Below, in pieces: positions 53,293 through 62,599 of a DNA stretch of 64,000 nt (its first letter is position 1; every line of letters starts with the position of its first letter). The stretch comes from Actinomycetales bacterium (GTDB lineage Bacteria > Actinomycetota > Actinomycetes > Actinomycetales > Cellulomonadaceae): contig JAHLLI010000003.1 in assembly GCA_020444245.1 (NCBI GenBank), positions 186,001 to 250,000 of the forward strand. The letters run 5' to 3'. The notes beneath the pieces were generated by a model that was not told the origin of the DNA, did no database searches, and saw only the letters and a list, made by a program, of their open reading frames with translations. Both the position numbers and the translations under genes were made by a program.

Positions 53293-54294
53293 GTGGACGT
53301 CGACACGAACGAGATCACCTCGGCCGTCGACCTGCAGAGCCCGGACGGCCGGCTCGACCCCGCCGCCGTCGGCTGGTCGCGCACCCCGCTGCACCGCACC
53401 GACCGGGTGGGCCACGTCGCGCGGCGGTGGGGCCGCGCCAAGCGCTGGGAGTACTGGGCGCTGCTGACCCCGTCGCACGCCGTGGGCCTCACGGTGAGCG
53501 CGCTGGACTACGCGGGCCTGAGCCAGGTGTGGGTGCTCGACCGGGCGACCGGCGAGGAGGTCGACGAGGTCGCTGTCGTCCCCCTCGCCCGCGGCACCAC
53601 GCTGCCCGGCACCCTCGACGAGGGGACGGCGAGCGCCCGGACCCGCCGCGCCGCGGTGCGGATCGTCCCGACGGCCGAGGGCACCCACCTGCGCGCGGCG
53701 ACCTCCCGCGTGCGGCTGGACGCCGTCGTGCCGCTGCCGCCTGGCCACGAACGGCTCGGCGTCGTGGTGCCCTGGGACGCACGCACCTTCCAGTACACCG
53801 TCAAGGACGTGGCCCGCCCCGTGACCGGCGAGCTCCGGCTCGACGGGACCGCCCACGAGCTGACCGGCTGGGCGACCCTGGACCACGGCCGCGGGTACTG
53901 GCCGCGCGAGCTCGCGTGGAACTGGGGATTCGGCGCGGGCGTGGTCGACGGGCGCACGGTCGGGCTCCAGCTGGGCGGACGCTGGACGGACGGGACCGGC
54001 TCGACCGAGAACGCGCTGGTCGTCGACGGGCGGCTGCACAAGATCCGCGAGGAGCTCGACTGGTCCTGGACGCCGGGACGCTGGACCGACCCGTGGCGGA
54101 TCTCGGGCGCCACGGTCGACGTGACGTTCACCCCGTTCTTCGACCGGGTGTCGCTGACCGACCTCCGCGTGGTCCGGTCATCCACCCACCAGTGCTTCGG
54201 CACGTGGTCGGGGTGGGTCCTGGACGCCGCGGGGCGTCGGCAGCAGGTCGACGGGATCGAGGGATCCGCGGAGGACGTCGAGCAACGCTGGTGA
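53293..54294 (+). CDS. DUF2804 family protein
   Basis: The product has 333 residues. The family pattern is present: WGRAKRWEYWALLTPSHAVGLTVSALDYAG, then FQYTVKDVARPVTGEL, WATLDHGRGYWPRELAWNWGFGAG and the GLQLGGRWTDGTG turn. It is a beta-rich cytosolic protein of unknown function, possibly lipocalin-like. GTG 53293 lies three bases after the tetR stop, so it is cotranscribed with the repressor and part of the same response. Confidence 0.86.
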   Translation: MDVDTNEITSAVDLQSPDGRLDPAAVGWSRTPLHRTDRVGHVARRWGRAKRWEYWALLTPSHAVGLTVSALDYAGLSQVWVLDRATGEEVDEVAVVPLARGTTLPGTLDEGTASARTRRAAVRIVPTAEGTHLRAATSRVRLDAVVPLPPGHERLGVVVPWDARTFQYTVKDVARPVTGELRLDGTAHELTGWATLDHGRGYWPRELAWNWGFGAGVVDGRTVGLQLGGRWTDGTGSTENALVVDGRLHKIREELDWSWTPGRWTDPWRISGATVDVTFTPFFDRVSLTDLRVVRSSTHQCFGTWSGWVLDAAGRRQQVDGIEGSAEDVEQRW

Positions 54295-54327
54295 GGACCG
54301 CACCGGGTCTGCGGCCCCGGACGAGGC

Positions 54328-55503
54328 TCACGGCAGGGCAGCCCGCAGCACCCGCAACGCGTTGCCACCCATCACTGCCGCGACCTCCGGCTCGGTGAAA
54401 CCGTGCCGCAGCAGGCTCTCGGTGAGCAGCGGCAGCCCGGTGGCATCGACGGACGTCGTGATCGCGCCGTCGAAGTCGGTGCCGAGCGCGATGTGGTCGA
54501 CGCCCACCAGGTCGGCGCCGTACCGCATCGCCCGCGCGGTGTCGTCGACCCCTGGACCACCGACGGCGTGGGCGAACATCGCGATGCCGATCACCCCTCC
54601 ACCGGCCGCCACCGCCCTCGCGTGCTCGTCGGACAGGTTGCGCTCGTTGTCGGACGTGCCGCGCAGCCCGGTGTGCGAGACCACCACCGGGCCCTCGGCG
54701 ACCCGGAGCACGTCGCCGACCACGGCGGGCGACGAGTGCGCGACGTCCACGAGCATCCCGGCGGACCGGATCCTCGCGACGAGCTCACGGCCGAACGGCG
54801 TCAGGCCGCCCTGGGTCACGCCGTGCGCCGAGCCACCGGCCTCGTTGTCGAAGAAGTGCTGGAGCCCGATCATCCGGAACCCGGCGTCGGCGAGCACCTC
54901 GAGGTTCTCCAGGCGCCCGTCCAGCGCGTGGGAGCCCTCGATCGCGAGCAGACCGCCGACCACGCGTGCGCCGCGCGACCGGGCGGCGAGCACCGCGTCG
55001 ACGTCAGCGCCCGTCCGCACGACGCGCAGCGCGCCGGCGGACCGCTCGGCGAACCGGTGCAGCCGCTGCGCGGCGTACAGCGCGCGCTCGAGCCGGCTGG
55101 TCCAGGTCCGCGGCGGCCAGCCCTGGGCGATCGCCAGCAGCGTGATGAGGTCCCGACGCGGGTCGTTGCGCTCGAAGTTGAGCCCCATGGGCACCTGGGT
55201 CACCGACGCGAACACCTGGAGCGCGACGTTCGCCTCCGCCAGCCGCGGCAGGTCGAGATGACCCGAGGTCGAGCGGCGCAGCAGGTCGCGCCGCCACAGC
55301 AGCGGGTCGGCGTGCAGGTCGACCACGTCGAGCCGGGCGTGCAGCTCGCGGGCCGCCGCGCCGACCACGTACGGGGGCGCCAGGACCACACCGTTGCGCA
55401 CCCGCGCCTGGTGCGCGGCGAACCCGCGCAGTCCTGCGGCCGCCCCGGCCCCGAGGCCGGCCGCGCCGAGCACCACTCCCGCGGTCCGCGTCCGTGCACC
55501 CAC
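54328..55503 (-). CDS. Membrane dipeptidase (renal dipeptidase, M19 family)
   Basis: The product has 391 residues. An N-terminal hydrophobic segment (about 7-27) may anchor it. The zinc ligands fit M19: VDLHADPL (HxD), AIEGSHAL (bridging Glu), VDVAHSS and VVSHTGL (His pair), and GTDFDGA (Asp). It cleaves dipeptides, including D-amino-acid ones, or lactone-like bonds. GTG 55503 follows GAGGAGGAGG with TAGCCT upstream as -10. Its end faces the DUF2804 gene. Confidence 0.92.
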   Translation of the reverse strand: MGARTRTAGVVLGAAGLGAGAAAGLRGFAAHQARVRNGVVLAPPYVVGAAARELHARLDVVDLHADPLLWRRDLLRRSTSGHLDLPRLAEANVALQVFASVTQVPMGLNFERNDPRRDLITLLAIAQGWPPRTWTSRLERALYAAQRLHRFAERSAGALRVVRTGADVDAVLAARSRGARVVGGLLAIEGSHALDGRLENLEVLADAGFRMIGLQHFFDNEAGGSAHGVTQGGLTPFGRELVARIRSAGMLVDVAHSSPAVVGDVLRVAEGPVVVSHTGLRGTSDNERNLSDEHARAVAAGGGVIGIAMFAHAVGGPGVDDTARAMRYGADLVGVDHIALGTDFDGAITTSVDATGLPLLTESLLRHGFTEPEVAAVMGGNALRVLRAALP

Positions 55504-55529
55504 CGGCCACCTCCTCCTCGCGCCCGAGG

Positions 55530-56783
55530 CTAGCCCTGGTCCGCGAGCCGGGCAGCCAGGAGCGGGGCGAGGTCGCCGGCGGCGCCGTCCGGCACGGTCA
55601 CGTCGTCCAGGCCCAGCCAGCCCGCGAGCAGGCCGAGCTCGGCGGCGAGGGAGACGGCGACCTCGTCCGTGCCCGGGGCGCGACGGTCGTGGTGCACCTC
55701 GTGGTGGGCGGACCGAACGAGCAGGACGCGCTCCTTGCGATCCGCCTTGAGGTCCACCCGGGCGGCGATCCGCTCGCCCATGAGGAAGGGCAGCACGTAG
55801 TAGCCGTGCACGCGCTTGTGCGCCGGGACGTAGATCTCGATGCGGTAGCGGGTGCCGAACAGCTCCTCGAGCCTGCGACGCTCGAACACCAGCGGGTCGA
55901 ACGGCGACAGCAGCGCGCGGCCGGTCGCGCGCCGCGGCAGGCTCGCGTCCCGGTGCAGGTAGGCCGGCCGGCCCCAGCCGCGCACCTGGACCGGGACGAG
56001 CGCGCCCGCGTCGACGAGCTCGCGCGCCGCGACCTCGGCACGCTGGGTGGTCATCCGGAAGTAGTCGGCCAGACAGCCGGCCGTCGCCACGCCGTGCGCC
56101 CGGGCGCCGATCTCGACCAGCGCGCGGACCGCGTCGGCCTCGTCCGGCTCCGGCGCGGCGAGCACCTCGGACGGCAGCACGCGCTCGGGAAGGTCGTAGC
56201 GCCGTTCGAAAGAAGTCGTCCGCCCCGCCACGGCGACCTCACCGATGAAGAACAGCAGCTCCAGGGCACGCTTGGCCACCGACCAGTCCCACCACCCGCC
56301 CCCGGAGTGCGGGTGGGTGGTGGCGAACCGCTCGTGCACCTGACGAGCCGTGACCGGTCCCTGCTCGCGCACCGCGCGGCGCACCTCGTCCACCTCGGCC
56401 GCGTGGGTCCGGGCGAATCCGTCCTCCGGGCCCAACCAGCGGTCCCGCCACGACCGTCGCTGCCAGCCGAGCAGCGGCCACGTGCTCGGCGGCACGTAGC
56501 TGGCCTCGTGCGCCCAGGCCTCGACCAGTCGGCGCGGCCGGCGCCCGGCGGCGCGGTCGATCAGGCCGACGTCGTACGGGCCCACCCGGGAGAACGTCGG
56601 CATGAGGTGCGCGCGGGCCAGCACGTTGACCGAGTCGATCTGGAGCAGGCCCGTGCGGTCCACGACGGACATCAGATGGCGCAGGGTCGGTTCGCCGGCC
56701 GGCAGGCGACGGGGCCGGTCCAGCCCCTGGGCGCGCAGCGCGACACGACGCGCCTGGGACAGGCTCAGCTCCTCGACGACCAC
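55530..56783 (-). CDS. YcaQ-like winged-helix DNA glycosylase family protein
   Basis: The product has 417 residues of the HTH_42/AlkX family. SQARRVALRAQGL starts the first winged helix; GLLQIDSVNVLARAHLM holds the Gln-x-Asp motif that is catalytic in E. coli YcaQ, which unhooks interstrand crosslinks. The three tandem wHTH domains and the late GRALLSPFDPLVFERRRLEELFG block are intact. It probably repairs alkylated or crosslinked DNA. A CAGGAT hexamer ends six bases before GTG 56783. Confidence 0.9.
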   Translation of the reverse strand: MVVEELSLSQARRVALRAQGLDRPRRLPAGEPTLRHLMSVVDRTGLLQIDSVNVLARAHLMPTFSRVGPYDVGLIDRAAGRRPRRLVEAWAHEASYVPPSTWPLLGWQRRSWRDRWLGPEDGFARTHAAEVDEVRRAVREQGPVTARQVHERFATTHPHSGGGWWDWSVAKRALELLFFIGEVAVAGRTTSFERRYDLPERVLPSEVLAAPEPDEADAVRALVEIGARAHGVATAGCLADYFRMTTQRAEVAARELVDAGALVPVQVRGWGRPAYLHRDASLPRRATGRALLSPFDPLVFERRRLEELFGTRYRIEIYVPAHKRVHGYYVLPFLMGERIAARVDLKADRKERVLLVRSAHHEVHHDRRAPGTDEVAVSLAAELGLLAGWLGLDDVTVPDGAAGDLAPLLAARLADQG

Positions 56784-56832
56784 CGGCCCATCCTGGACCG
56801 GACCTGTGACACGCGCCGCCGGCGCGCCGGTC

Positions 56833-57462
56833 TCACACCGCCGCAGCGGGCGCGGTGACCGGCACGTCGAGCCGGATCACCCCGTAGCTCCAGCCCCGAC
56901 GGCGGTAGGCCACCGACGGCAGCGAGGTCTCCGCGTCCACGAAGAGGAAGAAGTCGTGCCCGACCATCTCCATCTCGTACAGCGCGTCGTCCAGGGTCAT
57001 CGGCTGCGCACGGTGCAGCTTCTCCCGGATCACCACCGGCGAGTCACCCCAGGGCGTCTCCACCGCGCCGTCGGCCGTGACGGTCCGCTCGTCCTCGGGC
57101 TCGAGCTCGGCCGGCTCCGGCTCGAGGAGCTGGGTGGGCACGCCGCCGGCGGCCTTGTGGTGGTCCTTGCGCCGGTCGCGCGCACGACGTAGACGCTCGA
57201 TCAGCTTGGTGCTGGCCAGGTCCAGGGCGGCGTACGGGTCGTCCGCGCTGGCCTCCGCCCGCACCACCGGCCCCTTGCCCCGCACGGTGAGCTCGACCCG
57301 TTCACTGGTCCCCGACTGCCGTGGGTTCTTCTCATGGGCGATCTCCACGTCGATGCGCTGGGCGCGGGGGGCGAGCTGGGACACCTTGGCCAGCTTGTCC
57401 TCGACGTGGCGCCGGAAACGCTCCGGGACCTCGACATGACGTCCGACGACGGCGATCTCCAT
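56833..57462 (-). CDS. hpf: Ribosome hibernation promoting factor, long form
   Basis: The product has 209 residues. The N-terminal S30AE domain (residues 1-100: VVGRHVEVPERFRRHVEDKLAKV, RAEASADDPYAALDLASTKL) blocks the decoding centre. A charged linker leads to the C-terminal dimerisation domain (KLHRAQPMTLDDALYEMEMVGHDFFLFVDAETS), which makes 100S ribosomes. ATG 57462 follows GGAGG. An upstream leader of up to 150 bases with a GGGCGGC/GCCGCCC stem could hold stress control; no specific sigma site was recognised. Confidence 0.95.
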   Translation of the reverse strand: MEIAVVGRHVEVPERFRRHVEDKLAKVSQLAPRAQRIDVEIAHEKNPRQSGTSERVELTVRGKGPVVRAEASADDPYAALDLASTKLIERLRRARDRRKDHHKAAGGVPTQLLEPEPAELEPEDERTVTADGAVETPWGDSPVVIREKLHRAQPMTLDDALYEMEMVGHDFFLFVDAETSLPSVAYRRRGWSYGVIRLDVPVTAPAAAV

Positions 57463-57642
57463 GGTGCAACCTCCAGGGCTGGGGCGGCGTGGCCGCCCGA
57501 TCGAACGACGGGAACACCCTCACGGGGCGGACGGCGGGCACCACCTCCACGTCTCGACGGGTCGCGCTGCGACCGGTCCGACACGTACAGCCCCGCCCCG
57601 GGCCATCCGACCCGGTCTGCGGAGCTGCTCCATACATTGACG

Positions 57643-58365
57643 TTAGTCCCCCTTGCCCCCGTGGTGAAGCGCTGCGCGGGTGATCTCCGGCGTGGCGGCC
57701 ACGGCCACCGCGCCGAGCACCACGCCACCGGCCCTGCCGAGCAGGTCCTCGCAGGCGGCCAGGGTCGCCCCGGTGGTCACCACGTCGTCGACGAGCAGAT
57801 GGCATGCGCCCGGGTCGACGCGCCCGCGCAGCTCGAACGCCCCGGCGTTGCGGCCTCTGGCGCGCGCTCCCAGACCCGCCTGGTCCCGTCCGCCGCGTCG
57901 CACGACCAGGCGTCGCAGCCGGGCGGACGGGGCCCCGCCCAGCTCCTCGACCACCCCACGGGCGAGCGCCTGGACCAGGTCGGTCCCGCGCCGGCGCACG
58001 GCTGACGGCCGGGACGGCACCGGGACCACGGTCAACGGCCCGACACCCTGCAGGTCCGCGCCCGCGGCGCGAGCAGCGGAACGCACCGCGGCGACCATCA
58101 CCCCGGTGAGATCCGCCCGTCCCCCGTCCTTCCAGGCCGGCACCGCGCGGCGGACCGGGCCCGCGTAGCGACCCGCCGTCCACACCGGCAGGGGCGGGGC
58201 GCCGTCCATCCGGTCCAGACGCGGCGCCCCGCCCTCGCGGCGTGCGACGGACCTCAGGTCCGCCGCGCAGCGCGGGCACCAGGTCTCGTCGGGGCGCCCG
58301 CAGCCGGCACAGGACACGGGCAGCACCACACCGACCACCTCGCGGAGCAGCCGGACGACTGGCAC
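57643..58365 (-). CDS. comF: ComF family protein
   Basis: The product has 240 residues. An N-terminal zinc ribbon (SCAGCGRPDETWCPRC) precedes a phosphoribosyltransferase domain with VVPVPSRPSAVRRRG and the PRPP loop HLLVDDVVTTGATLAACEDLL. ComF takes part in DNA uptake in Bacillus; in Actinobacteria it is conserved next to lpqB and hpf and its role is unclear. The only TAA stop noticed in the window ends it. GAGGCT lies six bases before GTG 58365. Confidence 0.92.
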   Translation of the reverse strand: MPVVRLLREVVGVVLPVSCAGCGRPDETWCPRCAADLRSVARREGGAPRLDRMDGAPPLPVWTAGRYAGPVRRAVPAWKDGGRADLTGVMVAAVRSAARAAGADLQGVGPLTVVPVPSRPSAVRRRGTDLVQALARGVVEELGGAPSARLRRLVVRRGGRDQAGLGARARGRNAGAFELRGRVDPGACHLLVDDVVTTGATLAACEDLLGRAGGVVLGAVAVAATPEITRAALHHGGKGD

Positions 58366-58413
58366 GCCACCAGCCTCGCGCGGGGCGCGCTCGGCGACGC
58401 GCCGTCCACAGAC

Positions 58414-60108
58414 TCAGCCCGGGAACACCGGGTCCCGGACGCCCACGGCTACGTCGGTCCACGCCGCGCCCTGCCGCCACAGCAGCGTGCCGTCCGCGTC
58501 GACCAGGTACAGCGCCCGGTCCCCGCGCCCCGCCGCGATCGACACGGTGCCGTCCACCAGCGGGAGCGCGCTGGTCTGACCGCCGACCGGAACGAGGTGC
58601 ACGGTCGGCGCCACGAGCGAGCCGCTGAGCCCGAGCACGGCGAGCGTCGACTCGTCCATCCACTCGACCTGGCTCGCGTCGGTCATCGTGAAGCCCACCT
58701 GGAACGACGAGCCGAGCCGCTGGGGGCGACCGGTCCCGGTCGCGTCGCGCAGGATCGTGGCGACGTCGATCGCGGGCCGCTGATCGCTGCCCTCGTGCAC
58801 CAGGGCGACCCGCGATCCGTCGCGCGACACCGCCAGCGAGATCACCGGGGAGTCGACCGGGGTGGCCGCGAGCACGTCGCCGGTGACGTTCATCACCTCG
58901 CCGTCCGGCGAGATGGCGATCAGCCCGGACCCGTTCGCCTCGGCCGTCCACACCCAGCCGAACCGGTCGATCGAGGGCGGCAGCAGAGCCGTACCCCGGT
59001 ACAGCACGACCGGGGCCGACCCGTCGTTGGGCAGGCGCACCAGCGTGCCCGAGCCGTCCAGCACCACGCGGATCGTGCCGTCCATCGAGATCGCCGGGTC
59101 GTGCGCGCCGTCCGGCAGCGCAGCCGCACCCTCGACCGGCGTCAGCTGGCCGTCGGCGAGCACCTGCAGCTCGTGGTCGGCGATCACGTAGGGTCCGTTG
59201 TCCGGCTGCGGATCGCGGACCGGGGCGTCGACGGTCGACTGCCACGGCTTGCCCTCGCCGGCCGTGACGACCACGGCGGACACCGTGGTGCCGGCCCGTT
59301 CGAGCGTCTCGGTGAGCTGGGCGATGAGCAGGCTGCGATCGGCGGCGTCGGCACCGGCCGCGGCCGCGGTGAGGTCCACCGTGGCGGTCTGGTCGGCGGA
59401 GATGTCCACACCGGCCGCCCCGAGCTTGGTGCCCTCGGGGGCGCCGGAGACCACCGCGTCCCGCAGCCACGGCGACGGGCCGGCGAGCAGCGCGCGGGCC
59501 GCATAGCTGGGCGCACCGTTCGCCGGGAACCAGCGCACGTCCGGCACCAGGTACCTGCGGTCGGGCGTGGCGAAGTACACGGCCACCTGGCGGTAGTAGG
59601 CGCTGAAGTCGGACGAGGACATCACGACCACGTCGTCCAGGTTCGAGATCCGCCACTGGCCGTCGGCGTTCTGGGTCAGCTCCATCGCGAGCTCCTCGCG
59701 CGAACCGGCGGAAGCCTCGGTGTACACCCCGGTCTCGTCCAGCGAACCCTGCACGGGCACCCGCACCACGACCGTGCCGTCCGACTGCGCCTCCACGTCG
59801 GGCTGAGTCGTGGACGGGTACACCAGCAGCCGGGTGGTGGGCACCCAGTCCGACGCGGCCTGGTACGTCAGGAACTTGCGCGCGCCGACGAACTGGTCGA
59901 TCAGGCCGGCCTGGCTCGCCGCCAGGAACCCGTAGACGATCGCCTCCGGCGACGCGTCCTGCTGCGGCTCCAGCCCGAGCGGGATCGGCTGAGCGGGATC
60001 GTTGAGCGCCACGTCCCCGGTGTGGATCGGCCCGGACGTGGGGATCGCCGCGCACCCGGACAGCGCCATGACCGCGATCAGGGCCAGCGCCCACAGCCGG
60101 CGTCTCAC
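58414..60108 (-). CDS. lpqB: Lipoprotein LpqB
   Basis: The product has 564 residues. The signal peptide ends at ALSGC, with Cys19 lipidated. A GerMN domain lies in the first half (RYLVPDVRWFPANGAPSYAARALLAGPSPWL) and a beta-propeller in the second. LpqB interacts with MtrB and modulates the MtrAB response to the cell-wall state. Its GTG overlaps the mtrB stop as GTGA, so the three are translated as a unit. Confidence 0.95.
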   Translation of the reverse strand: MRRRLWALALIAVMALSGCAAIPTSGPIHTGDVALNDPAQPIPLGLEPQQDASPEAIVYGFLAASQAGLIDQFVGARKFLTYQAASDWVPTTRLLVYPSTTQPDVEAQSDGTVVVRVPVQGSLDETGVYTEASAGSREELAMELTQNADGQWRISNLDDVVVMSSSDFSAYYRQVAVYFATPDRRYLVPDVRWFPANGAPSYAARALLAGPSPWLRDAVVSGAPEGTKLGAAGVDISADQTATVDLTAAAAGADAADRSLLIAQLTETLERAGTTVSAVVVTAGEGKPWQSTVDAPVRDPQPDNGPYVIADHELQVLADGQLTPVEGAAALPDGAHDPAISMDGTIRVVLDGSGTLVRLPNDGSAPVVLYRGTALLPPSIDRFGWVWTAEANGSGLIAISPDGEVMNVTGDVLAATPVDSPVISLAVSRDGSRVALVHEGSDQRPAIDVATILRDATGTGRPQRLGSSFQVGFTMTDASQVEWMDESTLAVLGLSGSLVAPTVHLVPVGGQTSALPLVDGTVSIAAGRGDRALYLVDADGTLLWRQGAAWTDVAVGVRDPVFPG

Positions 60109-61787
60109 GGTGTCTCCAGGGGGTCGAGGTCCGGCAGGGTCGCCGGGTCCAGGCCGGCGCTCGGCCGCGGCACGCCCGCCTCGCGGGGCGGCGCGAGCGG
60201 CAGCGGCGAGCCCTCGAGGGTCAGCCCGGCGCGCAGCGGCAGGGTGAGGCGGAACACGGCGCCCTCGCCGGGCCGCCCCCAGGCCTCGAGCCGGCCGCCG
60301 TGCAGGTGGGCGTCCTCGATCGAGATCGCCAGGCCGAGGCCCGTGCCGCCGGTGGTCCGGGCCCGCGCCGGGTCGGCGCGCCAGAAGCGGTCGAACACGT
60401 GGGCGACCTCGTCGGGGGTCATGCCGACCCCGTGGTCCCGCACGACCACGGCGAGCGCACGGTCGTCCTGGGCCAGCTGCACCTCGACCGGGCGGGCCTC
60501 GGCGTGCTCGATCGCGTTGATCAGCAGGTTGCGCAGCACGCGCTCGACGCGCCGCGGGTCCACGTCGGCCAGAACCGGCTCCGGCGGGAGCTCGACGTGC
60601 AGCCACACGGACTTGCGTTCGGCGAGCGGCCCGGCCTGCTCGACCGCGATCGTGACCACGTCGCGCACGTCGACGCTCTCCGCGTCCAGCATCGCGGCGC
60701 CCGCGTCGAACCGGGAGATCTCCAGCAGGTCGGCGAGCATGTCCTCGAACCGGTCGAGCTGGGTCGCGAGCAGCTCGGCCGAGCGGGCCGGGCCCGCCTC
60801 GAGGTCCGAGCGCGCCGCGTGCAGCACCTCGGCGGCCATCCGGATCGTGGTGAGCGGGGTGCGCAGCTCGTGCGAGACGTCGGAGACGAAGCGCCGCTGC
60901 ATGCGCGACATCTCCTCCATCCGGCTGATCTGGTCCTGGAGCGAGCCCGCCATCTCGTTGAACGAGCTCGCCAGGGTGGCCATCTCGTCGACGCCGTGCA
61001 CCGGGATGCGCTCGGACAGGTGCCCGTCGGCGAACCGCTGGGCGACCCGCGCCGCGCTGCGGACCGGCAGCACGGCCTGCCGGGTGACCAGGAACGTCAT
61101 CCCGCCGATGAGGATCACCAGCCCGGCGGCGGCCGCCGCCAGCACCTGCTGCACGAACGACAGCGTGCGCTGCTCCGCCTCGAGGCTGTACAGGAAGTAG
61201 AGCTCGTACTGGCCGGCCGACGGCACGTTGACCACCGACCCCACCAGGATGCCCGGGTCGACGGAGCCTCCCTCCTGGGGGATCGCCACCGACATCCAGC
61301 GCTGCTTGTCCGACTCGCCCACCGCTTGGCGCAGCTCCGGCGTGATGAGCGCGTTGATGGACTCCTCGGTCACCTGGTCGGGGACCAGGACCGGGGACTC
61401 ACCCGGCGACCGGCGCAGGGCGACCTCGGGCGCGCCCGAGCCGGTGGACTGCAGGCGCGGCAGCAGCTCACGCATCAGAGCGCTCACCTCGGCCGGCGTG
61501 GAGGTGCCGGCCGCGTTGAAGCTGCTCTGCGCCTGCTGGGCGGCGCGGGCGGACTCGGCGAGCAGCTGGTTGACGCGCTCGTCGAAGAGCCCGTCGCGGA
61601 TCCACCCGGACAGGTAGCCCCCGAGGACGAGCAGGGCCACGGTGCCCACCACGAGCGTGGAGGTGACCACCCGGATCTGCAGCGAGGCCCGCCACCAGTG
61701 CACCAGCCCGCGTACCGCACGGCGCGTGCGCAACCAGCCGAGGCGCAGGGCGCGCCTCAGCCGGTCGAGCGCGGCCGAGGACCTCAC
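60105..61787 (-). CDS. mtrB: Sensor histidine kinase MtrB
   Basis: The product has 560 residues. Two membrane helices (about 40-60 and 240-260) flank a 170-residue extracellular sensor. A HAMP domain follows (RSAARVAQRFADGHLSERIPV), then the phosphoacceptor SDVSHELRTPLTTIR, the N box RNLLINAIEHAEARP, and GGTGLGLAISI. It phosphorylates MtrA to coordinate cell-wall peptidases and division. A Pro-rich C-terminal tail of about 35 residues is cytosolic. GTG 61787 overlaps the mtrA stop. Confidence 0.96.
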   Translation of the reverse strand: MRSSAALDRLRRALRLGWLRTRRAVRGLVHWWRASLQIRVVTSTLVVGTVALLVLGGYLSGWIRDGLFDERVNQLLAESARAAQQAQSSFNAAGTSTPAEVSALMRELLPRLQSTGSGAPEVALRRSPGESPVLVPDQVTEESINALITPELRQAVGESDKQRWMSVAIPQEGGSVDPGILVGSVVNVPSAGQYELYFLYSLEAEQRTLSFVQQVLAAAAAGLVILIGGMTFLVTRQAVLPVRSAARVAQRFADGHLSERIPVHGVDEMATLASSFNEMAGSLQDQISRMEEMSRMQRRFVSDVSHELRTPLTTIRMAAEVLHAARSDLEAGPARSAELLATQLDRFEDMLADLLEISRFDAGAAMLDAESVDVRDVVTIAVEQAGPLAERKSVWLHVELPPEPVLADVDPRRVERVLRNLLINAIEHAEARPVEVQLAQDDRALAVVVRDHGVGMTPDEVAHVFDRFWRADPARARTTGGTGLGLAISIEDAHLHGGRLEAWGRPGEGAVFRLTLPLRAGLTLEGSPLPLAPPREAGVPRPSAGLDPATLPDLDPLETP

Positions 61788-62467
61788 GCCGTACCCGGAC
61801 CCGCCTTGTAGCCCACACCTCGCACGGTCACGACGATCTCGGGGTGCTCGGGGTCGTGCTCGATCTTCGAGCGCAAGCGCTGGACGTGGACGTTGACCAG
61901 CCTGGTGTCGGCCGCGTGCCGGTAGCCCCAGACCTTCTCCAGGAGCACCTCGCGGGTGAACACCTGCCAAGGCTTGCGCGCCAGCGCGACGAGCAGGTCG
62001 AACTCCAGCGGCGTCAGCGGGATGAGCTCGCCGTCCCGGGTCACGCGGTGGCCGGTGACGTCGACCTCGAGGTCACCGATCGACAGGTGCTCCGGGCTCG
62101 GCTCGTCGGTCCGGCGCAGGCGGGCCCGGACCCGGGCGATGAGCTCCTTGGGCTTGAACGGCTTGGCGATGTAGTCGTCCGCGCCGGACTCCAGCCCGAG
62201 CACCACGTCGACGGTGTCGCTCTTGGCGGTCAGCATGACGATCGGGACGCCGGACTCTGCCCGGATCAACCGGCAGATCTCCGTGCCGTCCTTGCCCGGC
62301 AGCATCAGATCGAGCAGCACCAGGTCGGGCTGGCCGGACCGGAACGCGCCCATGGCCTCGTCGCCATGAGCACAGAACAGCGGCTCGAATCCCTCGGACC
62401 GCAGCACGATCCCGATCATCTCGGCGAGAGCGACGTCGTCGTCGACCACGAGGATGCGTCCCTTCAT
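61784..62467 (-). CDS. mtrA: Response regulator MtrA
   Basis: The product has 227 residues. ILVVDDDVALAEMIGIVLRS opens the receiver; the phosphoacceptor Asp is in LVLLDLMLPGKDG and the Lys in IAKPFKPKEL. The winged helix has LTPLEFDLLVALARKPWQVF and DTRLVNVHVQRLRSKIE, which is diagnostic of MtrA. ATG 62467 is used; an ATG three codons upstream is also possible. Essential in many Actinobacteria, it controls cell-wall hydrolases and replication genes. Confidence 0.97.
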   Translation of the reverse strand: MKGRILVVDDDVALAEMIGIVLRSEGFEPLFCAHGDEAMGAFRSGQPDLVLLDLMLPGKDGTEICRLIRAESGVPIVMLTAKSDTVDVVLGLESGADDYIAKPFKPKELIARVRARLRRTDEPSPEHLSIGDLEVDVTGHRVTRDGELIPLTPLEFDLLVALARKPWQVFTREVLLEKVWGYRHAADTRLVNVHVQRLRSKIEHDPEHPEIVVTVRGVGYKAGPGTA

Positions 62468-62599
62468 GGCACCCATGGTGTCACCTGCGAGGCCGTCGCA
62501 CGGCCGCGGCGCCCCCACGCGGGGGACACCGGGCCCATCGAAGGCGTCGCCGTGGCACGATGGTCGCCGGCCGACCAGCACGAGGACAGGGGGTGACCG

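Noticed and set aside
58597-61200. 867-codon frame on the plus strand over lpqB-mtrB
   Set aside because: Antisense shadow of two firmly identified genes.
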